Assembly: GCA_026415275.1 (NCBI GenBank)
Contig: JAOAHK010000009.1
Coordinates: 13,000 to 18,030 of the forward strand
From: Anaerolineales bacterium
Lineage (GTDB): Bacteria > Chloroflexota > Anaerolineae > Anaerolineales > UBA4823
Length of the DNA: 5,031 bases
Reading direction: 5' to 3'
How positions within the stretch are numbered: position 1 is the stretch's first letter; every line of letters starts with the position of its first letter. Made by a program: the position numbers and the translations under genes. Under the pieces are notes generated by a model. That model was not told the origin of the DNA. It saw only the letters and a program-made list of their open reading frames with translations, and searched no databases. Positions 1 to 5,031 of the stretch are shown here, piece by piece.

Positions 1-652
1 ATTAAATCAGCCAGGATATGAAATACCCCCTGAGATCAAGAATCAGGTTGCGATCACAACCATCGACCGTATCTATAACTGGAGCCGTAGATCTTCCATC
101 TGGCCGATGATGTTTGGTCTCGCATGTTGTGCTATTGAAATGATTTGTACTGCGGCAAGTCGTTTTGATTTTGCCCGCTTTGGAATGGAAGTGATGCGCC
201 CAAGCCCACGCCAAGCAGATCTATTGTTAGTTTCAGGAACGGTTACGAAAAAGATGGTACCGCAAATTGTGCGTTTATATAATCAAATGCCAGAACCAAA
301 ATATGTGGTCGCTATGGGCGCATGTGCCTCTGGGGGAGGCCCATTCAAAGAGGGATACAACGTTGTTTCTGGCATCGACAATTACATCCCAGTTGATGTT
401 TATATCCCGGGTTGTCCGCCTACTCCTCAAGCCCTCTTACATGGGTTGATTACTCTGCAAAAGAAGATTGATACGCAATCTTTGCGGGAAGCGCGCTGGT
501 ACAAGAAAGATGTATCCGAAGTTATCCCAGTGCCTGTTTTAGGTCCAGATATCATGGATCCACGCGAATATGAATTAATTCGTCAGTATTCAAAACAAAA
601 GTCAGCAGCGGCAGTTACCGATGCGACCGTGGAAGAATCCAATCCAACATAG
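1..652 (+). CDS. nuoB: NADH-quinone oxidoreductase subunit B (NuoB), 5'-partial
   Basis: NuoB is the peripheral-arm complex I subunit that carries the terminal 4Fe-4S cluster N2, which passes electrons to quinone; it sits on the cytoplasmic side of the membrane. The frame is open from base 2 with no start in view, so the gene begins upstream; an internal ATG at 107 is not the start, because family-typical sequence ([19 protein letters not shown]) spans it. Of 216 visible residues, the four N2 ligands are recognisable: the tandem pair C42-C43 in [10 protein letters not shown]108 in [11 protein letters not shown] and C138 in [10 protein letters not shown]. Comparison with E. coli NuoB, whose tandem cysteines are C63/C64, suggests that only about 10-25 N-terminal residues are missing. 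The C-terminal ~45 residues are polar and less family-like. The stop lies 15 nt before nuoCD. Identity is very secure. Confidence 0.97.
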   Translation, partial: LNQPGYEIPPEIKNQVAITTIDRIYNWSRRSSIWPMMFGLACCAIEMICTAASRFDFARFGMEVMRPSPRQADLLLVSGTVTKKMVPQIVRLYNQMPEPKYVVAMGACASGGGPFKEGYNVVSGIDNYIPVDVYIPGCPPTPQALLHGLITLQKKIDTQSLREARWYKKDVSEVIPVPVLGPDIMDPREYELIRQYSKQKSAAAVTDATVEESNPT

Positions 653-667
653 GATGGAGTAGATAAA

Positions 668-2410
668 ATGACGGAACAATTGATTATGACAGATGTTGAT
701 TTAGCAGAAAAGTTTCCCCAAAAAGTCAAACTGGATGAAAGAAAGGGGTACGAAGGTTACCTGGTTGATGCGGATGCCTTCTTAGATGTTGCCAAACACC
801 TCCGAGACGAGTTGGGGTATGACTATTTATCTTCGATTACAGGGGTAGATTATTATCCTGAGAATTATATGGAATCCGTCTATCACTTTTTCCGGACGAC
901 AGGCGGACCTGCACTAGTTTTGAAAGTACAAATCCCACGGGATAATGCAGTTGTCCCGTCGTTAGTCTCGATCTATCCCGGGGCAGAATTTCAGGAACGA
1001 GAGGCTTGGGATTTGCTGGGCATTCGTTACGAGGGTCATCCTGACCTGCGGCGTATCTTGATGTGGGAGGGCTTTGCAGGTCATCCTTTGCGCAAGGACT
1101 GGCGTGAACCTTACTACGAAGAAGATGGTAAACCTTTCAAGAGCCGCTGGCCGGATGGGCATGTCTATCGTATTGAAGATAAAAACCCATTCCATAAAAA
1201 TGTCGATTACCCAGCAGATTTTGACCCCGATCAATGGGTGCCAGATAATGACTCATCTTTGTATGCCAGTTTGACCAAAATTCAGTCTTCCCTTTCGGAC
1301 TCCGGACTCAAAACCGACACCGTAATCGTCAATATGGGTCCTCAGCATCCTTCTACCCACGGCGTATTCCGCATGGTGGTTTTATTGGAAGGGGAGACCA
1401 TTCGGGCACTTAAGCCAGTGATGGGATACTTGCATCGTAATCATGAAAAAATCGGTGAGCGCAATACATACTTGATGAATATGCCGTTTACCGACCGCTT
1501 GGATTATTTATCCTCAATGAGCAATAACTTCGGTTATGCTTTGGCAGTGGAAAAATTGATGGGCATCAAGCCCCCAGAGCGTGCAGAATATTTGCGCGTG
1601 ATTATGGCGGAGTTTACCCGCATCAGCAACCACTTATTTGCCATTGGCTCTTTGCTTAATGATTTGGGAGCATACTTTACTCCGATGTTGTATGCCATTG
1701 AAGAACGGGAGTTGATTCTGGATGTCTTTGAGGCAGTAGCAGGCTCTCGGATGATGTGCAATTACTTCCGTTTTGGCGGAGTTGCTCGAGATTTGCCTGA
1801 AGGCGTGTATGAGAAGATAAGAGATCTCGCTTATGAGAGATTACCACGCCGAATTGACGAACTGGACTTGTATTTGACGAATAATGAAATTATCCGCGCT
1901 CGTTGTGAAGGCGTTGGTATTCTCACACCAGAGCAAGCAATAGCCTATTCAGCAAGCGGCCCGTTATTGCGCGCTTCGGGTGTGCCGTATGATATTCGCC
2001 GTGCTGATCCCTATAGTGTCTACGATCGGTTTGAGTTTGATGTGGCAGTACGCTATCATGGCGATGTTTACGATAGATACCTCGTCCGTATGGATGAGAT
2101 TCGTCAGAGCATCCGAATATTACAGCAGGCTATTCGTGATCTACCTGAAGGTCCAATACAAGCCGGGAAACCGCAATATCAGGTTCGCGTTCCTCCAGGG
2201 GAGGCATACGGACGGGTTGAAGCTCCAAAGGGTGAATTGGGATTTTACGTAGTATCTAATGGAAAACCTAACCCTTGGCGCTATCATGTTCGCGCCCCTT
2301 CATTCATTAACATCACTGCTTTAGAGACGATGGCAAAAGGTAATAAAGTAGCTGACTCAGTTGCTATTCTGGGTTCAATTGACATTGTTTTGGGTGAGCT
2401 CGACCGCTAA
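668..2410 (+). CDS. nuoCD: Fused NADH-quinone oxidoreductase subunit C/D (NuoCD)
   Basis: One 580-residue protein joins NuoC (30 kDa-type, about residues 1-180) to NuoD (49 kDa-type, about 213-580) through a polar linker. The NuoC part carries the signature around residues 110-144 ([10 protein letters not shown], then [10 protein letters not shown] and HPLRKDW). The NuoD part opens with [12 protein letters not shown] (221-232) and ends in a family-typical [19 protein letters not shown]. By motif spacing, H231 and Y280 match the quinone-head-group His and Tyr (H38 and Y87 of Thermus Nqo4). NuoD is the hydrogenase-like large subunit that forms the quinone pocket with NuoB; NuoC is structural. 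The ATG at 668 has a GGAG Shine-Dalgarno at 656-659, 8 nt upstream. There is no stop or frame change at the junction, so the fusion is real in this sequence. Fused NuoCD is known in enterobacteria and several other lineages. Confidence 0.97.
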   Translation: MTEQLIMTDVDLAEKFPQKVKLDERKGYEGYLVDADAFLDVAKHLRDELGYDYLSSITGVDYYPENYMESVYHFFRTTGGPALVLKVQIPRDNAVVPSLVSIYPGAEFQEREAWDLLGIRYEGHPDLRRILMWEGFAGHPLRKDWREPYYEEDGKPFKSRWPDGHVYRIEDKNPFHKNVDYPADFDPDQWVPDNDSSLYASLTKIQSSLSDSGLKTDTVIVNMGPQHPSTHGVFRMVVLLEGETIRALKPVMGYLHRNHEKIGERNTYLMNMPFTDRLDYLSSMSNNFGYALAVEKLMGIKPPERAEYLRVIMAEFTRISNHLFAIGSLLNDLGAYFTPMLYAIEERELILDVFEAVAGSRMMCNYFRFGGVARDLPEGVYEKIRDLAYERLPRRIDELDLYLTNNEIIRARCEGVGILTPEQAIAYSASGPLLRASGVPYDIRRADPYSVYDRFEFDVAVRYHGDVYDRYLVRMDEIRQSIRILQQAIRDLPEGPIQAGKPQYQVRVPPGEAYGRVEAPKGELGFYVVSNGKPNPWRYHVRAPSFINITALETMAKGNKVADSVAILGSIDIVLGELDR

Positions 2411-2430
2411 TTCAGGAATGGAGTTGTGTC

Positions 2431-3045
2431 ATGGATGGATTTGGCATTCTCAAAGGTCTTGGAGTTACTTTACGCAGGTTTATTGGTACGTATATAGATG
2501 ACATTAAGTGGCTCGGAAAACGTTATTTCACCGAGGATGGCATCCGCCATCGGATGAGCAAGGATGTAAGTGGGATTTTCACGGTTCAATATCCGGAAGA
2601 GAAAATTCCTGTCCCCGAAGAATTTCGCTTCATCCCCTTCTTAGTCTATGAGGAGAAAGAGGACGGGAGGATTTTCCATCGTTGTACCTCGTGTGGCATT
2701 TGTGCCAAAGTTTGTCCCCCCCAATGTATCTGGATTGTGCGCACGACAGACCCCAAGACAGGGCGGCCTGTGCCAGAGCCGGCAGAATTTTATATAGATG
2801 TTGATATTTGCATGAACTGCGGGTATTGTGCGGAGTATTGTCCTTTTGATGCGATCAAAATGGATCATGATTACGAATTATCCGTTTACGATCGCCATAC
2901 TCACAATATCTACAATAAAGAAAAACTCAGCAAACCGTTATCGTATTATGCCTCAATTCGCCCGACCAATTATCAACGTGAAGAGGCAATTCGAGCGGAA
3001 GCCGAAGCTGCGAAAGCGGCAAAAAAGGTTGCTGCTGAAAATTAA
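2431..3045 (+). CDS. nuoI: NADH-quinone oxidoreductase subunit I (NuoI), 2x[4Fe-4S] ferredoxin-type
   Basis: This 204-residue protein is the complex I subunit holding clusters N6a and N6b, which relay electrons toward N2 in NuoB. Two full CxxCxxCxxxCP motifs are visible: C85-C88-C91-C95 and C127-C130-C133-C137. Each is followed by family-typical sequence (CPPQCIWIV; CPFDAI). The N-terminal ~45 residues (LRRFIGTYIDDIKWLGKRYF) resemble the amphipathic membrane-facing helix of NuoI. The last ~25 residues are a charged Ala/Glu/Lys helix beyond the usual fold. The ATG at 2431 has GGAG at 2420-2423, 7 nt upstream. It follows nuoCD by 20 nt with no nuoE, nuoF, nuoG or nuoH between, unlike the enterobacterial order. 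A run of seven C bases (2716-2722) lies inside the first cluster motif, but the frame is intact. A stand-alone ferredoxin is less likely given length and neighbours. Confidence 0.95.
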   Translation: MDGFGILKGLGVTLRRFIGTYIDDIKWLGKRYFTEDGIRHRMSKDVSGIFTVQYPEEKIPVPEEFRFIPFLVYEEKEDGRIFHRCTSCGICAKVCPPQCIWIVRTTDPKTGRPVPEPAEFYIDVDICMNCGYCAEYCPFDAIKMDHDYELSVYDRHTHNIYNKEKLSKPLSYYASIRPTNYQREEAIRAEAEAAKAAKKVAAEN

Positions 3046-3063
3046 GTGTGTCTGCTATTTTCG

Positions 3064-3381
3064 ATGGATCACACCGAGTTGTTGTTTCCGCCACGCTTGA
3101 TTTCTTTATTGTCAAACCTGCGTGGTGCAAAATGGCAAAGGTTAGTTGAGCAAATCAGCAATAAACCAATTGGAGATGTGGAAAGGCGAGCTTTTGTGTT
3201 ATTTATGGCGCGATTAGCTAGTTGTCTGAATTGCCAGAGTGACACATGGAGAGCCCATCAAGGGTGTGAGCATTGTGCAAAGCAGACGCTGAAAAAGTTT
3301 CGAGGAACCGATGAGGAGTTAATTGCCCTGTTTGAGGAATCTTTGACTGACATAAAAGCTGCCATAGGTGTAAAATCGTAA
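3064..3381 (+). CDS. Small four-cysteine protein of unknown function (CxxC-x10-CxxC)
   Basis: I do not recognise a named family. From the ATG at 3064 the protein has 105 residues. It is soluble, with no signal peptide or membrane segment. It looks helical, with an N-terminal part (LLFPPRLISLL...), a central helix running into C54-LN-C57, ten residues, then C68-EH-C71, and a C-terminal acidic helix (GTDEELIALFEESL). Helix-CxxC-helix followed by a 'GTDEEL' turn faintly recalls AhpD/carboxymuconolactone-decarboxylase proteins, but the AhpD His four residues after the CxxC is absent (Thr61 here). The four cysteines could bind zinc or a cluster, or form disulfides; the sequence does not decide. 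The start is uncertain: a GTG at 3046 directly abutting the nuoI stop would add six residues, and neither start has a good Shine-Dalgarno, which suggests translational coupling to nuoI. Coding is supported by the intact frame, operon-like spacing and patterned cysteines. Confidence 0.8.
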   Translation: MDHTELLFPPRLISLLSNLRGAKWQRLVEQISNKPIGDVERRAFVLFMARLASCLNCQSDTWRAHQGCEHCAKQTLKKFRGTDEELIALFEESLTDIKAAIGVKS

Positions 3382-3443
3382 ACATCTTTTATTGTTGTCT
3401 AGAATTTGTGTCATTCTGCTTATTGGGTATTTGATAAACTCTG

Positions 3444-3448
3444 AAGGA
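3444..3448 (+). promoter_or_regulatory. Ribosome binding site of the Mrp-family gene
   Basis: AAGGA (within TGAAGGA, 3442-3448) lies 6 nt before the ATG at 3455. It decides the start in favour of that ATG over an in-frame TTG at 3392, which has no such site and would add 21 residues outside the conserved domain. Confidence 0.75.
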
Positions 3449-3454
3449 AAAGAT

Positions 3455-4525
3455 ATGGCTGAAAATATCATCACGAAAGAAGCGATTTTGGAAGCATTGA
3501 GCCATGTTCAAGAGCCTGAACTCCATCGTGATTTGGTCAGTTTGAACATGATCAAGGATATCCAAATAGATGGGAAGCGGGTGAGATTCAAAATTGAACT
3601 AACAACTCCTGCCTGTCCCTTGAAGGGTAAAATCGAGCAGGAGGCTCGTCAAGCGGTGTTAGCATTGGATGGTGTTCAAGAAGTGCAAATTGAGATGACT
3701 TCCAATGTCCCCAACGATGGGCGGGTGCGCAATCTGCTCGACCTGCCGATTCGCAATGCAATTGCTGTAGGATCGGGTAAGGGCGGTGTCGGGAAAAGCA
3801 CGATTGCAGTCAACCTAGCTGTCTGCTTAGCCCAACGCGGTGCTAGGGTAGGACTATTGGACGCAGATATTTATGGCCCAAACATCCCTACCATGATGGG
3901 TGTCAATCGATTGCCACCGCAAACGGGGCAGAAAATTTTACCTGCTGAAGCCTATCAGGTTAAACTGATGTCAATTGGTTTTCTTGTTCGTTCCGATCAG
4001 CCGCTGATCTGGCGCGGTCCGATGTTGCATTCCGCTATTCGCCAATTCTTGAGTGATGTGAATTGGGGAGAATTGGATTATTTGGTTGTCGATCTTCCCC
4101 CAGGTACAGGTGATGCTGCGTTGAGTTTATCTCAATCCTTGCCTCTAAGTGGAGGTGTAATTGTCACTTTACCTCAGCAAGTTTCTTTAGATGATGCGCG
4201 GCGTGGGATCGAGATGTTTCGTCAATTAGAGGTGCCTGTCTTAGGTGTGATTGAAAATATGAGTTTCCTTGAGTTGCCCGATGGGACAAAGATGGATATC
4301 TTTGGCTCCGGTGGAGGTAAGGTGCTTGCGGATCAGGCTGGTGTGCCTTTCATTGGGGCCATTCCCATTGATCCTGAAGTGCGAATAAGCGGTGATAATG
4401 GTGTTCCTGTGGTCATTGCTCGCCCCGAATCGGTGGTCGCAAAGGCGTTTGTTCGGATCAGTGAGGAGATTGCAGCTAAGATCAGCGTTGCGGCTTTGAA
4501 AGGAGCAGCAGCCGTTAGGCCTTAG
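3455..4525 (+). CDS. mrp: Mrp/ApbC/Ind1-family Fe-S carrier P-loop ATPase
   Basis: This 356-residue cytoplasmic protein has the usual two-domain Mrp layout. An N-terminal MIP18/DUF59 domain (about residues 5-80) has the conserved TPACPLK loop with C54. A MinD/Mrp-type ATPase domain follows from about 100. Its deviant Walker A is GSGKGGVGKST (106-116, K109 and K114), the switch region is DADIYGPNIPTMMG (from D136), and the Walker B-like stretch is LVVDLPPGTGD (210-220). Family members bind and transfer 4Fe-4S clusters to apo-proteins; the eukaryotic member Ind1/NUBPL serves complex I. Here the usual CxxC after ENMS (from residue 267), the cluster ligand and dimer contact in classical members, is replaced by FLELPDGTKMDIFG, with no cysteine. 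Its position 73 nt after the small-cysteine gene and 12 nt before the PSP1 gene suggests an Fe-S maturation role, which is inference. Family is certain; cluster carriage by this member is not. Confidence 0.95.
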   Translation: MAENIITKEAILEALSHVQEPELHRDLVSLNMIKDIQIDGKRVRFKIELTTPACPLKGKIEQEARQAVLALDGVQEVQIEMTSNVPNDGRVRNLLDLPIRNAIAVGSGKGGVGKSTIAVNLAVCLAQRGARVGLLDADIYGPNIPTMMGVNRLPPQTGQKILPAEAYQVKLMSIGFLVRSDQPLIWRGPMLHSAIRQFLSDVNWGELDYLVVDLPPGTGDAALSLSQSLPLSGGVIVTLPQQVSLDDARRGIEMFRQLEVPVLGVIENMSFLELPDGTKMDIFGSGGGKVLADQAGVPFIGAIPIDPEVRISGDNGVPVVIARPESVVAKAFVRISEEIAAKISVAALKGAAAVRP

Positions 4526-4528
4526 GAA
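4524..4528 (+). promoter_or_regulatory. Ribosome binding site of the PSP1-domain gene, overlapping the mrp stop
   Basis: AGGAA begins within the TAG stop of the Mrp gene (4523-4525) and sits 9 nt before the ATG at 4538. It supports that start and points to coupled translation of the two genes. Confidence 0.6.
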
Positions 4529-4537
4529 CGTCATAAT

Positions 4538-5031
4538 ATGGATGTTCAGACACAAAAATTCATCGTCGGTATTCGCTTCCAAAAGGTGGGCAAGATCTAT
4601 CATTTTGACGCTAGTACTTGTCCCGATATCCAACTCGGAGATTTTGCGGTTGTAGAGACCAGCCGGGGAAGACAAGTGGGAGAAGTGGTTGCTTTCATTA
4701 GTAATCCACCGCCACCCCCGGACGGGGTATGGAAAGTTGTTCACCGTAAAGCCACACCGCGTGATTTGGTTCTCAGGCAGATTTATCAAAAAAAAGAAGC
4801 CGAGGCGGTGATTTTGTGTCGTGAAAAGGCAAAGGAATTGGGTTATCAAGGCTTGAAGATCGTCGCTGCTGAGTTCAGCTTTGATGGTGAGAAATTAGCC
4901 ATCTTATACAGCAGTGAGGCAGAAGGCAAAGTGGAACTCAAGCGACTGCGCAGTGCAGTTCAGCGCCTTTATCCAAAAGTTAATATCGAATGGCGGTTAA
5001 TTGGGCCGAGGGATGTGGCGAAGTTAATGGG
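4538..5031 (+). CDS. PSP1-domain protein (RicT/YaaT-like), 3'-partial
   Basis: An open frame of 164 complete residues runs off the right edge. It opens with the PSP1 pattern FIVGIRFQKVGKIYHFDA (8-25), then LGDFAVVETSRGRQVGEVV (33-51), a helical Lys/Glu-rich stretch (about 75-102), EFSFDGEKLAILYSS (112-126) and IEWRLIGPRDVAKLMG at the edge. This order matches RicT/YaaT-type proteins, usually about 270-300 residues, so roughly 60% is present. In Bacillus subtilis, RicT works with RicA and RicF in an Fe-S-containing cytoplasmic complex that affects RNase Y-dependent mRNA processing. In most relatives a cysteine-rich GxGxCGRxLCC-type segment follows just where this window stops, so cluster binding cannot be judged here. 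It begins 12 nt after the Mrp gene. Five consecutive prolines occur at 57-61, and an eight-A run (4788-4795) lies in frame. RicT orthology, rather than another PSP1 protein, is likely but unproven. Confidence 0.9.
   Translation, partial: MDVQTQKFIVGIRFQKVGKIYHFDASTCPDIQLGDFAVVETSRGRQVGEVVAFISNPPPPPDGVWKVVHRKATPRDLVLRQIYQKKEAEAVILCREKAKELGYQGLKIVAAEFSFDGEKLAILYSSEAEGKVELKRLRSAVQRLYPKVNIEWRLIGPRDVAKLM

Noticed and set aside
107..652. ATG at 107 as the nuoB start
   Set aside because: The frame is open to the left edge and the upstream residues are typical NuoB sequence; starting at 107 would cut into the helix just before the tandem cysteines.
2716..2722. Seven-C run in nuoI as a frameshift or programmed slippage site
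   Set aside because: The frame stays intact through both ferredoxin motifs, and a shift would destroy a cluster site. No overlapping product is suggested. The eight-A run at 4788-4795 in the PSP1 gene was set aside for the same reason.
3220..3290. Reading the small protein as a c-type cytochrome or a true AhpD peroxidase subunit
   Set aside because: There is no CxxCH heme motif and no signal peptide, and the AhpD catalytic His four residues after the CxxC is missing.
3392..3454. In-frame TTG extension of the Mrp gene giving a hydrophobic, signal-like N-terminus
   Set aside because: The ATG at 3455 has a good Shine-Dalgarno and begins right at the DUF59 domain; Mrp proteins are cytoplasmic and the extension has no ribosome binding site.
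3382..3454. Possible promoter before the Mrp gene (TTGTGT at 3406-3411 with TATTTG at 3428-3433)
   Set aside because: Both boxes are poor matches, and the predicted transcript start would fall on the Shine-Dalgarno. No hairpin plus T-run terminator was seen in the gap either.
4241..4849. 202-codon open frame on the minus strand across the end of the Mrp gene and the PSP1 gene
   Set aside because: It lies opposite two well-supported genes, has a composition unlike a real protein (rich in His, Asn, Cys) and shows no recognisable motif.

Overview
The window is a compact, single-strand (+) gene run of moderate GC content. It covers the quinone-module part of a respiratory complex I (NADH:quinone oxidoreductase-type) locus and continues into genes tied to iron-sulfur handling. 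In order it holds: nuoB (5' end cut off by the window edge), a fused nuoCD, nuoI, a small four-cysteine protein I cannot name, an Mrp/ApbC/Ind1-family P-loop ATPase, and the start of a PSP1-domain (RicT/YaaT-like) gene cut off by the right edge. Gaps between genes are 15, 20, 18, 73 and 12 nt. No tRNA, rRNA, mobile element, CRISPR array, convincing promoter or hairpin terminator was seen, and no gene-free stretch reaches 300 nt.

Organism: a bacterium. Moderate GC, the nuoB-nuoCD-nuoI order without nuoE/F/G between D and I, and the Mrp protein without the usual CxxC motif would fit an Anaerolineae-like Chloroflexota. This is inference from general impression, not proof; I give it roughly even odds.

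How the genes may work together: NuoB (cluster N2), NuoCD (quinone pocket) and NuoI (clusters N6a/N6b) form the arm that carries electrons to quinone. The NADH-oxidising module (NuoEFG) and the membrane subunits are not in this window. Downstream lies an Mrp-family ATPase, the family that includes Ind1/NUBPL, the mitochondrial complex I Fe-S assembly factor. It is followed by a PSP1/RicT-type gene, whose Bacillus relative belongs to an Fe-S-containing complex. The layout suggests an Fe-S enzyme cluster with linked maturation functions, but co-transcription across the 73-nt gap before the Mrp gene is not shown.

Most of the window is ordinary, recognisable core metabolism. The points most worth a second look are the small CxxC-x10-CxxC protein abutting nuoI, the loss of the CxxC motif in the Mrp protein, and the placement of that Mrp gene beside complex I genes.
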